Shown here: in pieces, positions 17,610 to 27,569 of the stretch
Layout of the letters: the number at the start of each line of letters is the position of its first letter
Position numbering within the stretch: position 1 is the stretch's first letter
NCBI RefSeq assembly: GCF_001077535.1
Contig: NZ_CP011968.1
Span: 2,356,001 to 2,420,000, forward strand
From: Clostridioides difficile ATCC 9689 = DSM 1296
GTDB lineage: Bacteria > Bacillota > Clostridia > Peptostreptococcales > Peptostreptococcaceae
Direction: 5' to 3'
Length of the DNA stretch: 64,000 bases
Made by a program: the position numbers and the translations under genes
Notes under the pieces: model-generated
Told to the model about the DNA's origin: nothing
Database searches by the model: none
Seen by the model: the letters and a program-made list of their open reading frames with translations, nothing else

Positions 17610-18032
17610 TTATTTATTAAATTTTAATGCTCCTGTAGGACATACCATTACACAAGGTGAATCCATACCACACTTATATCTCTCAATACAACCATTACAC
17701 TTATTTGCCTTACCATCATTTCCATAAATTAAGGCTCCATATTCACAAGCTTTTTCACAAAGTTTACACCCTATACAGTTTTGATTGTCTAATACAACGA
17801 ATCCTTCTTCTTTTTTAAAACAATTTTTAGGACATACACCTAAACATTTTGGCTCATTACAATGTATACATGCTAATGAAAAATATTCTATATTTTCACC
17901 TTCCTCTATTGTAAATACATGTCTAAAAAGTTCACCATTGTCTATATTATTATCATTTTGGTCTATACATGCAAGCAAACATGCTCCACATGCTGTACAT
18001 AATTCTTTATTAAATTTAAATAAACTTTTCAT
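17610..18032 (-). CDS. 4Fe-4S ferredoxin subunit of molybdopterin oxidoreductase (HycB/DmsB type)
   Basis: A 140-residue electron-transfer protein with four cysteine clusters in the order CTACGACLLACID, CIHCNEPKCLGVCPKNC, CIGCKLCEKACEYG and CNGCIERYKCGMDSPCVMVCP, the four-cubane pattern of DmsB/HycB-like subunits. There is no membrane segment or Tat signal. It starts 13 nt after the catalytic-subunit gene and has GGAGAG before the ATG, so the two form an operon and very probably a complex. Confidence 0.9.
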   Translation of the reverse strand: MKSLFKFNKELCTACGACLLACIDQNDNNIDNGELFRHVFTIEEGENIEYFSLACIHCNEPKCLGVCPKNCFKKEEGFVVLDNQNCIGCKLCEKACEYGALIYGNDGKANKCNGCIERYKCGMDSPCVMVCPTGALKFNK

Positions 18033-18045
18033 TATATCTCTCCAT

Positions 18046-20169
18046 TTATCTATTCATTTTTTCAATCTTACACTTACAACTTCTATACGCAGGGAATCCA
18101 CTATAAGGGTCAAAATTATCACAAATAATACTATTTATATCAGCTTCTCTATATCCATGATACATATGTATATTCTTATATAAGACTCTATCAGTAACAT
18201 TGACTTTTACATCCAAACTTCCTATCTTAGTAGTTATTTTTATATAATCTCCACTGATAACACCCAATTCTTTTGCATCTAAGCTAGAAATATCACAACT
18301 AGCTTCATTTTTTAATATTCTTGAAAGTTTGATGTCATGAAGTCTTGAATGTAGTGCATTTGAAATTCTTGCTCCTGATGTCAATAAATGAGTATATTCA
18401 TCATCTATATTATCATTAAATCCTCTATATGTTGGTAGTGCATCCAGCCCAAAATCTTTATATTTTTCAATAATTGTAGATTTTAATTCAAACCTAGAAG
18501 TGCTAGTATCATACCCTTCTCTTGTATATGAACCTACTATATATGGCTTAAAATCTTTACATTTTAATGGTAAATCACTTTCTTTAAGTTTATCTACATC
18601 TACACATGTATTTTTAAACATATGTCTTACACTTGCTTCATAACCTGCTTTTAATAAATCATCATCTATATTCATAGCATTTGCTAAATCTGAAAGTATT
18701 TCTACATCTGATTTTGAATCGTATAATTTATCAATAACTTTTTTGGTATATGTAATATACCCTCCTGGATAACTCTTACATTCTTCTCTCTCAAATGATG
18801 TACATGCAGGTAAAAGTATATCTGCATATTTTGATGTATCTGTCATAAATAAATCTATATTCACAAAAAAATCTACACTATTCAACGCTTTAAAAAGTCT
18901 CCCTGAATTAGGAAACATTCTAGCATTTATCCCATGACAAAACAAAGCTCTTATTTCATATGGTGTCTTTTCTTCTATTTGCCTAGGTAAATCCATAGCT
19001 TGAAATTGAGTCACCATTTCATTCCATAGAGGAAATCTTTCTCCACCAATTCTTTCATTTATATTTTTAGGTAGAACTTCTTTTACAAACTCTTTTTCTA
19101 GTGTTTGGAATCCACCTATCTTACCAGCAAAGTAATCTTGTTTTGGTATGTTTCCACCTATTCTATCATAATTACCTGTTATAGCGGATAAAGACATCAT
19201 TGCTCTATAGTTTTGAAATCCATTTTGATGATGAACTATTGGAGCTGCACTTTCATTTATACAAAATGGACCTTGTGACAACATCTCGACAGCTTTTACT
19301 ATATTATCTTTAGAAACTCCTGTAATTCTACTTACAGTATCTAAATCAAATAATTTTACATATTCTTTATATTCATTAAATCCATGTACATACTTTTCTA
19401 TGTATTCTCTATCTATTAAATTCTTTTGTATAAATAGATTCGCCATTCCAAGAGCTAAAGCTCCATCAGTTCCAGGTTTAATTCTTAAATGTAAATCTGC
19501 TAGTTTTTGAGTTGTCGGTGTTATTCTAGGGTCTACAATTATAAATTTTAGACCTTTTTCTTTTAATTTTATTAGATTCACACTATTTAAAAATTTAGAG
19601 TAGTATGGATTAAATCCCCACCCTAAATAAGTTTTTGCATTCTCCATATCTTGCATTGTAAAGTTTCTTCCAGTAGCAACATTTCCAGCCATCTGTGCTG
19701 ATGTTGAACATGAACTAGATTCTGTACCATAATTAGGTGAACCAAATGAAGATGCAAACCTTTGTAAAAAAGGTCTATACCACTTTCCATAACCCGTAAA
19801 AAAAGCTACATGCTTTGCTCCATACTCAGATTTTACTCTATTTAATTTTTCTGCTATTTCTCTATAAGCTTCATCCCATGATATTGGTTTAAATTTTCCT
19901 TCACCTCTTTTTCCAATTCTTTTTAGAGGTGTTTTTATTCTATCTTCTCTATAGATATATTCTCTATTGCAAAGACCTTTGGTACATAACAACCCTTTAT
20001 TCATTGGATGTTCTTTTGTACCTTCTATTTTTATTACTTTACCATCTTTAACATATGCATCAATTCCACAATGTACTCCTGGAGAACAAATATCACATAA
20101 AGTCCTCTTTATTTCTATACCTGTTTCCTTACAGGGTATTTTAGCTTTAAGTTGTCTATAACTATCCAT
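18046..20169 (-). CDS. Molybdopterin-dependent oxidoreductase, catalytic subunit
   Basis: Mo/W-bis-MGD enzyme of the DMSO reductase superfamily, about 707 residues, cytoplasmic (no Tat motif). An N-terminal cluster site CDICSPGVHC with a later cysteine (LLCTKG) binds 4Fe-4S. The likely metal ligand is the cysteine in GTESSSCSTSAQ. Molybdopterin-binding segments include FIIVDPRITPT, KPGTDGALALGMANL and, at the end, HLLTSGARISNALHSR. The frame extends to 20223, but AAAGGAA is best placed for the ATG at 20169. Known relatives include formate dehydrogenases, thiosulfate/polysulfide reductases and hydroxylated-aromatic enzymes; neighbours give no clue to the substrate. There is no selenocysteine codon at the metal ligand. 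Confidence 0.85.
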   Translation of the reverse strand: MDSYRQLKAKIPCKETGIEIKRTLCDICSPGVHCGIDAYVKDGKVIKIEGTKEHPMNKGLLCTKGLCNREYIYREDRIKTPLKRIGKRGEGKFKPISWDEAYREIAEKLNRVKSEYGAKHVAFFTGYGKWYRPFLQRFASSFGSPNYGTESSSCSTSAQMAGNVATGRNFTMQDMENAKTYLGWGFNPYYSKFLNSVNLIKLKEKGLKFIIVDPRITPTTQKLADLHLRIKPGTDGALALGMANLFIQKNLIDREYIEKYVHGFNEYKEYVKLFDLDTVSRITGVSKDNIVKAVEMLSQGPFCINESAAPIVHHQNGFQNYRAMMSLSAITGNYDRIGGNIPKQDYFAGKIGGFQTLEKEFVKEVLPKNINERIGGERFPLWNEMVTQFQAMDLPRQIEEKTPYEIRALFCHGINARMFPNSGRLFKALNSVDFFVNIDLFMTDTSKYADILLPACTSFEREECKSYPGGYITYTKKVIDKLYDSKSDVEILSDLANAMNIDDDLLKAGYEASVRHMFKNTCVDVDKLKESDLPLKCKDFKPYIVGSYTREGYDTSTSRFELKSTIIEKYKDFGLDALPTYRGFNDNIDDEYTHLLTSGARISNALHSRLHDIKLSRILKNEASCDISSLDAKELGVISGDYIKITTKIGSLDVKVNVTDRVLYKNIHMYHGYREADINSIICDNFDPYSGFPAYRSCKCKIEKMNR

Positions 20170-20503
20170 ATTAACATTTTCCTTTCCCAATAATAAATAC
20201 AAATTATTATACTTATTATACATTCTTTTTATTCAAATATCATACTTTATATTTTATATAGTGTAATTTCTAAGAATATTTTTAATAATAAGATTTTATA
20301 TTTATTAATAATCTATTTATATAATTATTTTTCATTCATAGTTTATAAGATAATTCAATAAAAATCTAATAGTAAATTGTTATTTACACATATATTGTGA
20401 TAGATAAAAGCTATTCATATCTGCCTTAATTTTAGTCTTAAATTTAGAGTGTAAATTGAATGCATTTAGATTATAATATATACAGTGAGGTAAGGTGAAT
20501 AAT
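20170..20503. other. Divergent intergenic region
   Basis: Between the oxidoreductase gene (minus) and the helicase gene (plus). It is AT-rich. I find no further gene, strong promoter pair or repeat, apart from the helicase ribosome site at its right end. Confidence 0.4.
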
Positions 20504-23500
20504 ATGAAAATAGATATGATATATAAACTAATAAGAAGAAATACAGAACCATCAAGATGGTCAAGAGGTGTAAAATATTATACTAATCAATTAGTTGATT
20601 ATATAGACATAGATATTGATGACCTACAAAATAACCTGTTGACATTTCGTGGTGGAGTCAATTCTGAAGATAATTATAGCTTTTATTTTAATTCAATAAC
20701 TATAGATATAAAGCACTTTAAGATAATTGAAAATGATTGTAGTTGCGCTGACTGTCAATCAAAGGGCAAAAGTATTTTTATATGTAAGCATATAGTTGCT
20801 ATTGTGATAAAAAGCTTAAAACAAATAAAAAATAAAAAAGATGTTCCTCCTATTCTAATAGATATATTAGGTGCAGATAAGGATAAGCTTTCTAATACAA
20901 ATTCTAAAACCAGCTTAGATTTAAGCAAGCAATTACTTTCTTTGTTAGACAATACTAAAAGAGAAAGGGTTAATTTAGATGTATTGATAAATGTGGATTC
21001 AAATAAAGCAATTGCTGAATTTAAAATAGGAATTGATAAAATGTACATTTTAAAAAACATTACTGAATTTGCATATTCAAAACTTAATGGATATGAATTA
21101 GATTTTGGGAAGAAATTTACTTACAACCCCAACACTCATTATTTTGCTGATGAAGATGAGAAGTTAGTAGATATTATAGAAGAATATGGGACAAATCTTT
21201 CATACAACTTTTCTTCATCACATTCAAAAAAATTTATGGAGATAAATGCAAGCTCTTTAAAACAATTTTTAAATGCTATTAAGTACAAGGATTTTACCCT
21301 TATTTTTTCTAAAGAGGAATATCATCCAAAGATATTAAATGATACTCTACCTGTAAGGTTTGATTTTAAAAATATAGAAGATAAAATAGTCTTATATTCT
21401 AAAGATTCACTACCTGTTCCACTTACTAAAAAAAATGATGTACTTTTATATGATGGCAATATCTATTTATTATCACATAAAAAAGCTCATGATTATTCAA
21501 AAATATATCAAATATTATCAAAGACTAAAGAGTTAAAATTTGATAAAGAGGATTCTAAGGATGTTTTAGGATTGCTAGTTCCTAGATTAAAATCTATATC
21601 TCAAGAAGTTCATTTAGATGATAACATAAAAAATAATATAACAAAAGATTTTAAATCTGAGTTCTACTTTGATATGATTGATGGCAACATATGTTGTGAT
21701 GTAAAGTATATATATGATGATGAAGATAAAAAATTTGTGCTCCCCAACATACAAAAGGAAGCCACTATTGAAAATAAACTTACTTCTTCACAATTTACAA
21801 AGGAAAATAATCATTATGTGTTTAAAGGAACTGACCATGACCTATTTACATTTTTAGATTTACAATTAGAATCTCTAAAGGAATTTGGAGATATATATTA
21901 TTCTGAGAAGTTTAAATTGAAAAAAATATATAACGCTTCATCAATTCAAGCTTCAATCAATCAGACTAACCAGAATTACCTAGAATTTAATTTTAATATA
22001 TCTGATATAAATCCAAAAGAGTACAAGGATATTTTGAAAGCTTTTCAAGAAAAACGTACTTTTTATAAACTTAAAGATGGAAACTTTATAGATTTATCAG
22101 AAAGAGAAACAAAAGATTTTTTTGAATTAGTTGAAAATCTAGATATAATGGATAAATCAAAAAATAATAAAATTCATAAAAATAAAGCTCTATATATAAA
22201 TGATGTAATACGTAGTAAAAATTTAAAGTTTATAGATGGTAAAAAAGAACTAGACAGTATATGTGAAAAATTTAGAAATTTTGATAGCATAAATTTAGAA
22301 ATTCCCACAAATTTAAATGCAAACCTTCGTGACTATCAAATAAATGGCCTCAATTGGTTTAAAGTTTTAGATTATTATAAATTTGGTGGTATATTAGCTG
22401 ATGAAATGGGTCTTGGTAAAACAATACAGACTATTGCATTTTTATTATCATTATCTAATAAAAAAAGTCTTATTGTTACACCGACATCACTCATTTATAA
22501 TTGGAAAAATGAATTTGAAAAGTTTGCTCCAGATATAAAAGTTTTATTGATACATGGAAATAAAAGAGATAGAGAAAAATGTTTTATGAAATTAGAAAAT
22601 TTTGATGTAATACTTACAACATATGGTACTCTTAGAAATGATTTAGACAAATATAGTGAAATAAAGTTTGATTATTGTATATTAGACGAAGCTCAAAATA
22701 TAAAAAATCCAGTAGCTTTAGTAACTGAGTCTGTAAAAAGTATAAATGCAGAAAATAAATTTGCACTCACTGGTACACCTATGGAAAATAATCTACTAGA
22801 ATTATGGTCTATATTTGATTTTATAATGCCTGGCTATCTATATAGTAAAGCAAAGTTTCAGGAATTGTTTATAAATAAAGAAGATAATGTTAAAAACCTG
22901 AAAAAATTGATAAAACCTTTTATTCTTAGAAGAAGTAAAAAACAAGTTATGAAAGAACTTCCAGATAAGATTGAAAAAAACTTTTTTGTTGAATTGAATA
23001 AAGAGCAGAAAAAGATATATAGTGTATATTCAAAAGATATACAAGATAAAATGAAAGATAAAAATCTAAAGAAAGATAAAATAGTTATATTTTCTTATTT
23101 AACTAAACTAAGACAACTTTGTTTAGACCCAAGTATAGTAGTAAAAGATTACAATAAAAAAAGTTCAAAAATTGAAACATGTTTAGAAATACTTAGGGAT
23201 AGTATAAACGAAAACCACAAAATATTATTGTTTTCACAATTTACTTCTGTGCTTAAGAACATAAGTAAGGAACTTGATAAGTATAAAATTAAATACCATT
23301 ATATAGATGGTAAAACTAATGCCAAAGAAAGACTTGAACTTGTAGATGAGTTCAATAATAGTATGGATAAAAAAGTTTTTTTAATATCTTTAAAAGCAGG
23401 CGGAACTGGTTTAAATCTTACATCTGCTGACATGGTAATTCACTTTGACCCATGGTGGAATCCATCAGTAGAAAATCAAGCTAGTGATAGAGCTCATAGA

Positions 23501-23683
23501 TTTGGTCAAAAAAATTCAGTACAAGTTATAAAATTGATTGCTAAAGGGACTATAGAAGAAAAAATAATAAAATTACAAGAAAGTAAAAAAGAGCTTATAA
23601 ATCAATTTATAAATGGAGAACTTTCTAATGAAGGTGTATTAAAAAGTCTATCTGATGAGGAGATAATAAACTTATTTAACTAA
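20504..23683 (+). CDS. SNF2-family helicase with SWIM zinc finger
   Basis: Large ATPase of about 1059 residues. The N-terminus holds a SWIM finger (CSCADC followed by CKH, about residues 80-100). A long middle region matches the bacterial SNF2-associated domain. The helicase core begins near residue 620: Walker A DEMGLGKT, motif Ia VTPTSL, motif II LDEAQ, motif III ALTGTPMENN, then the second lobe with GGTGLNL and motif VI ASDRAHRFGQ. Such proteins are common in Firmicutes and act on DNA-protein complexes or RNA polymerase recycling; the exact role is unclear. The frame includes a GTG at 20495, but AAGG is 8 nt before the ATG at 20504. No methylase, nuclease or other defence gene is adjacent. 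Confidence 0.9.
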   Translation: MKIDMIYKLIRRNTEPSRWSRGVKYYTNQLVDYIDIDIDDLQNNLLTFRGGVNSEDNYSFYFNSITIDIKHFKIIENDCSCADCQSKGKSIFICKHIVAIVIKSLKQIKNKKDVPPILIDILGADKDKLSNTNSKTSLDLSKQLLSLLDNTKRERVNLDVLINVDSNKAIAEFKIGIDKMYILKNITEFAYSKLNGYELDFGKKFTYNPNTHYFADEDEKLVDIIEEYGTNLSYNFSSSHSKKFMEINASSLKQFLNAIKYKDFTLIFSKEEYHPKILNDTLPVRFDFKNIEDKIVLYSKDSLPVPLTKKNDVLLYDGNIYLLSHKKAHDYSKIYQILSKTKELKFDKEDSKDVLGLLVPRLKSISQEVHLDDNIKNNITKDFKSEFYFDMIDGNICCDVKYIYDDEDKKFVLPNIQKEATIENKLTSSQFTKENNHYVFKGTDHDLFTFLDLQLESLKEFGDIYYSEKFKLKKIYNASSIQASINQTNQNYLEFNFNISDINPKEYKDILKAFQEKRTFYKLKDGNFIDLSERETKDFFELVENLDIMDKSKNNKIHKNKALYINDVIRSKNLKFIDGKKELDSICEKFRNFDSINLEIPTNLNANLRDYQINGLNWFKVLDYYKFGGILADEMGLGKTIQTIAFLLSLSNKKSLIVTPTSLIYNWKNEFEKFAPDIKVLLIHGNKRDREKCFMKLENFDVILTTYGTLRNDLDKYSEIKFDYCILDEAQNIKNPVALVTESVKSINAENKFALTGTPMENNLLELWSIFDFIMPGYLYSKAKFQELFINKEDNVKNLKKLIKPFILRRSKKQVMKELPDKIEKNFFVELNKEQKKIYSVYSKDIQDKMKDKNLKKDKIVIFSYLTKLRQLCLDPSIVVKDYNKKSSKIETCLEILRDSINENHKILLFSQFTSVLKNISKELDKYKIKYHYIDGKTNAKERLELVDEFNNSMDKKVFLISLKAGGTGLNLTSADMVIHFDPWWNPSVENQASDRAHRFGQKNSVQVIKLIAKGTIEEKIIKLQESKKELINQFINGELSNEGVLKSLSDEEIINLFN

Positions 23684-23698
23684 ATTATTTAATCCTAC

Positions 23699-23742
23699 AG
23701 CTTAACTATATAAATTTGTTCTAACATTTATATAGTTAAGCT
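23699..23742. terminator. Perfect 17-bp inverted repeat after the helicase gene
   Basis: Arms AGCTTAACTATATAAAT and its exact complement around a 10-nt loop, 15 nt past the helicase stop. Position suggests a terminator, but no T run follows on the plus strand. Confidence 0.5.
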
Positions 23743-23967
23743 AAAATATCTGAATAAATAAAATTTAATATTGTTATTTAATCCCAACTTTACAATCTAA
23801 TGATATCTCTTTCTATACATATTGCATATACAAATGTAATAACTTGACTATTAGAATATTTTGTTTTAACAATACTATTTCATCATAATAATGAAGTATA
23901 TGTACACTCACTTTTGTAAGTTTTGCAATCCATTTTACAGTTTTCATTATTGTAAATTTTGGTTAAA

Positions 23968-24732
23968 TTATTCCTCTAAAAATTTCTTTGCTACATTTGA
24001 AAAATCTAATCCATTCGATAAAATTGCAGGATGACCACCTTTATCAAACAAATACATTTTACCATTTTTAATCTTTTCAAGAAGTAATGAAAAAGTATTT
24101 TCAAAAAAATCACTAGATATTAGAGATACAAACTCATCTTCTCTACTTCCTGTTAAAAGCACCTCTGGTTGCATAGTTTCTAGAGGCTTATGAAAAAACT
24201 TTCCTATAGTTTTATAATGTTCAAAAATAGCTTCTGTATCATTATCTACAACTTTTTCCCAGTTTTCTCCTTGATTATAAATATAAAAAGCTTTTGCACC
24301 ATCATCTTGCTTAGATGCTTCACGCTCTATTTTCACATTTTGTACAAATGACTCTAGAGGAACTTCTCCTTCAAAACTATCTGCAATTACCTTATTCACT
24401 AAATCAGGTCTCTCAAGTGCAACATTTAATGCAACAAGAGCGCCTCCACTACTACCAATTATGTTTACTTTTTTATAGTTCATTGCTTCTAAAAAACATA
24501 TCACTTGCATAGCCTCATCAAACCATAAGTCAGCAGAAAATTTATCGACCATTTGAGATTTTCCATGACCTACAAAATCAATTAATATTACTTTATATTC
24601 ATCTTTATAAAAATCGATTATATCATTAAACATCTTGGAAGAGGCTGTATTTCCATGTAAAAAAAGTAATGGTGTACCATCCCCAATTTCATTATAGTAG
24701 CACTGTTTGTCGTTATAGTTAAAATATGCCAT
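23968..24732 (-). CDS. Alpha/beta hydrolase
   Basis: Cytoplasmic esterase/lipase-like protein of 254 residues. It has the oxyanion motif LFLHGNTAS (about residues 23-31), the nucleophile elbow GSSGG (serine near 96), and the late histidine in KGGHPAIL. A GGGGGG ribosome site lies 6 nt before the ATG. It is monocistronic. Substrate unknown; the family includes haloperoxidase-like and proline iminopeptidase-like members, and nothing here picks one. Confidence 0.85.
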   Translation of the reverse strand: MAYFNYNDKQCYYNEIGDGTPLLFLHGNTASSKMFNDIIDFYKDEYKVILIDFVGHGKSQMVDKFSADLWFDEAMQVICFLEAMNYKKVNIIGSSGGALVALNVALERPDLVNKVIADSFEGEVPLESFVQNVKIEREASKQDDGAKAFYIYNQGENWEKVVDNDTEAIFEHYKTIGKFFHKPLETMQPEVLLTGSREDEFVSLISSDFFENTFSLLLEKIKNGKMYLFDKGGHPAILSNGLDFSNVAKKFLEE

Positions 24733-24887
24733 ATATTTCCCCCCTTTAATATCCCTATAGGTATATATTTATTACTTATATTTAAAATGACTATTCCATT
24801 AGCCACTTAAAAATAGTATAACTTAGAATGTAGATAAAATCAACATTCCTTGCTAATTTATCTATTGTTTGTCTAATTTATTATAAT

Positions 24888-25194
24888 TTAACTTCTGTAA
24901 AATTTCTTTTTTGTACGAAAATATTCCTTCCATTTACAACAATCATTCAAATGAAGTATAACATGACGAGTAGAAGGCATAAGCAAAATTCCAGCAATAT
25001 CTTTATTCCCCCAAAAGTCCAACAACCAAATAGAATCTTCATGCTTTATTACTCCTCCAGTCACCAAAATCCTTTCTAAGTCAATTGGAGAGACCTTTCG
25101 TTTCATATCTTCAGCTTTCAAATCCTTAACAACTTCTATTGTGTTTTTTGCAACTTCATTTCGATAACAAAGCAATTCATCAATATTGACTAAA
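24888..25194 (-). pseudogene. 3' fragment of a DinB-like protein
   Basis: An open stretch of about 95-100 codons ending at 24888 reads like the C-terminal half of a DinB-superfamily (four-helix metal hydrolase) protein: GGVIKHEDSIWLLDFWGNKD and LMPSTRHVILHLNDC. It has no ATG and no ribosome site. Its frame runs upstream into the last codons of the DEAD-box helicase gene, where it stops being coding. The simplest reading is a gene whose 5' half was lost by a deletion ending at the helicase stop. A tiny intact gene starting at a TTG is possible but unlikely. Confidence 0.5.
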
Positions 25195-26688
25195 TTATCG
25201 TATATCTCTTTTCACTTTAACCATTTTTTTCTTTATAGGTATCTCCTTATATTTTTTTAATATCAAATCTCCCTTATAATTTAATATATCTACATATGAA
25301 CATAAATCTTGAACTTCAATTACACCTATATCATCATTAGTTATACCTTTTATATTACTAAATGCACCAACTATATCTAAAACTCTTATTTTCTTCTTCT
25401 TACCAGCATTTAAATATAATTTAACAACTTCACTTTCTATATTTAGTTTTATATCTTTACTTTTGTAAGAATTTTTATCAACTTTTTTTCTCTTTGATAC
25501 TTTTTTTAGGATTCCTTTTGAATATTCTTCAAACAAAACTTTGCCATGTGTAATTCTACTTTTTTCTATATCTTTTAATTCATTTATTTTATATCCTATA
25601 TACGTTTCTATATTCTCTATATATTTTTCATCCTTTTCAGTTACTATAGTAATTGCCTTTCCACTATTTCCTTTTCTCCCAGTTCTACCTATTCTATGTA
25701 TATAGTTTTCTTTATCTTGTGGCACATCATAATTTATTACTAAAGAAATATCATCAATATGTATTCCTCTGGACGCTACATCACTACTAACTAATATATT
25801 AAATTTTTGGTTTTTAAAATCCTTAATTACAAAAATTCTTCTTTCTTGTGATAAATCTGCATGTAACTCTCTTATTAAAAAACCCTCTTTACTCATCTTG
25901 TTATATAATTTAGATACTTTCTCTTTGGTATTACAAAATATTATCACACTCTTTGGATTTTCGCTGTATATTAATTCTTTTAAAAGGATGTACTTCTCTC
26001 TTCCATTTGCCTTGATTATTTTGTCATCTATTTGTCTTGTTTTTTGATTAGTATCGCTCTCATTTTCTTCTATATTTATAACACTGTAATCTAGCATATA
26101 TTTTTCACATATATATTTTATCTCTTCATCTATTGTAGCTGAAAAAAGACTTACTATTTTCTCCTTAGGTAAATTTAATAATATTTTTTCCATTTGTTCA
26201 ACAAAACCTTTATTAAACATTTTATCTGCCTCATCTATTACTAAATACTTTACATTTTCCAACTTAATAGAACCTCTATTTATATGATCAAGTATTCTGC
26301 CTGGAGTAGCTACAACAATATGAACCCTTTGTTTCAATTCAGCTATTTGGTCTTTTATAGATTGTTTGCCAAATATAGCACTACATCTCACCTTCTTTAG
26401 TCTCCCTATATCTGATATCTCATCTTTTACTTGCAAGGCTAATTCTCTTGTTGGAACCACTATAAGAGCTTGAATATTATTGTAATCTACATTTATATTC
26501 TCGCATAAAGGTATTGCAAAACTTGCTGTCTTTCCACTTCCTGTTTTTGACCTAACTACTAAGTTTTGACCTTTTAATAATTTTGGAATAACTTCTCTTT
26601 GTACTCTAGAAGGTATATTATATCCTAAACTCTTCAATGACTTAAGTATCTTTTCATTTAACTTAAATTTTTCAAATGTATATTTCAT
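25195..26688 (-). CDS. dbpA: DEAD-box RNA helicase, DbpA-like
   Basis: ATP-dependent RNA helicase of 497 residues. Core motifs are Q-motif region (NIPSRVQREVIP), Walker A SKTGSGKT (about 53-60), Ia PTRELALQ, DEAD, SAT, and the second lobe with VASRGIHIDD and HRIGRTGRKG. The C-terminal ~75 residues (VVKLYLNAGKKKKIRVLDIV onward) match the DbpA RNA-binding domain, which targets 23S rRNA hairpin 92 in ribosome assembly. AAGGTGG precedes the ATG. Its stop abuts the DinB-like fragment. Confidence 0.9.
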   Translation of the reverse strand: MKYTFEKFKLNEKILKSLKSLGYNIPSRVQREVIPKLLKGQNLVVRSKTGSGKTASFAIPLCENINVDYNNIQALIVVPTRELALQVKDEISDIGRLKKVRCSAIFGKQSIKDQIAELKQRVHIVVATPGRILDHINRGSIKLENVKYLVIDEADKMFNKGFVEQMEKILLNLPKEKIVSLFSATIDEEIKYICEKYMLDYSVINIEENESDTNQKTRQIDDKIIKANGREKYILLKELIYSENPKSVIIFCNTKEKVSKLYNKMSKEGFLIRELHADLSQERRIFVIKDFKNQKFNILVSSDVASRGIHIDDISLVINYDVPQDKENYIHRIGRTGRKGNSGKAITIVTEKDEKYIENIETYIGYKINELKDIEKSRITHGKVLFEEYSKGILKKVSKRKKVDKNSYKSKDIKLNIESEVVKLYLNAGKKKKIRVLDIVGAFSNIKGITNDDIGVIEVQDLCSYVDILNYKGDLILKKYKEIPIKKKMVKVKRDIR

Positions 26689-26852
26689 ATATTACCACCT
26701 TATTATATTTATCTTATCTATATATTTTTCTACATTATATTATTATAATACAAGGTTCTACTATTTTTATATTATTTATTAGACTGAAGATAAAAATATA
26801 TACTCTATAAACCTATAGTTTAGTAGCAAATTAATTAAATTTTTATATTTAA

Positions 26853-26898
26853 ATACCTCCTTAAATATACTGATAAATCAATATTTTCAAGGAGGTAT
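26853..26898 (-). terminator. Hairpin downstream of the amidase gene
   Basis: Arms ATACCTCCTT and AAGGAGGTAT, with further weak pairing inside, 118 nt past the amidase stop. It may terminate the amidase transcript. The rest of the 26689-27015 gap shows no gene. Confidence 0.45.
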
Positions 26899-27015
26899 CT
26901 CTTGTCAATAATCAAACTAATCTATCTTTTGAAAGTTTAAATTATACTAATACATTGTATTTTTATTTATATCTAATATTAAAAGGTATTAATCAATACC
27001 TAAATCACCATAATC

Positions 27016-27558
27016 TCACATATTTATATCTTTATTCAATATACCTTCTGTAATCAATCGTGCTATATAATCATAACCTGATTCATTTGCTTTGTTACAA
27101 TCATTCACATTATCACAGAAAAAACTTTCAATCTGTATTGCAACTGGATTTGTATTTCTCAATATATATAAATTTTCTCTTTTTTTAGCTCCTCTATTTT
27201 CAAATAATTCTCCAAGTCTATTAGATACTCTTTTAGCATATTCTAATCCTTCAGTGCCATAGTAAAGCACTTCTGTACCACATTGTGTTCCATCAGCTTT
27301 ATTTAAATGTAGCTCTACTAATAAATCGTATTTACCACTGTTTACTTTTGGAACTCTATAGAAAAATTCTTCTCTTTCTGACATAAAGTGCCTTTCTGGA
27401 CAAATTATTACATCTACTGTATTACCTTGACTTATAAGCATCTCAGCTAACATAGGAGCTAATTTTTTATTATAATTGTATTCATCAACTATACCATTTA
27501 CACCTGTACTTTTACCACCTTTTAGTATACTATGACCTACTGTTATGCATATTTTCAT
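27016..27558 (-). CDS. N-acetylmuramoyl-L-alanine amidase (Amidase_3)
   Basis: Zinc amidase that cuts the MurNAc-L-Ala bond of peptidoglycan, 180 residues, catalytic domain only. Metal ligands are His9 (TVGHS), Glu26 (VDEY) and the histidine of VELHLN near residue 84; the catalytic glutamate is in IESFFCDN near 144. The start (MKICITVGHSILKGG) and whole domain closely resemble the catalytic domain of C. difficile phage endolysins such as CD27L, but there is no cell-wall-binding tail, signal peptide or phage neighbour. Export would need a non-classical route or mother-cell lysis. It sits beside SPOCS-domain genes, so a sporulation-linked role is possible. Confidence 0.88.
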   Translation of the reverse strand: MKICITVGHSILKGGKSTGVNGIVDEYNYNKKLAPMLAEMLISQGNTVDVIICPERHFMSEREEFFYRVPKVNSGKYDLLVELHLNKADGTQCGTEVLYYGTEGLEYAKRVSNRLGELFENRGAKKRENLYILRNTNPVAIQIESFFCDNVNDCNKANESGYDYIARLITEGILNKDINM

Positions 27559-27569
27559 TTACTTTTTTC

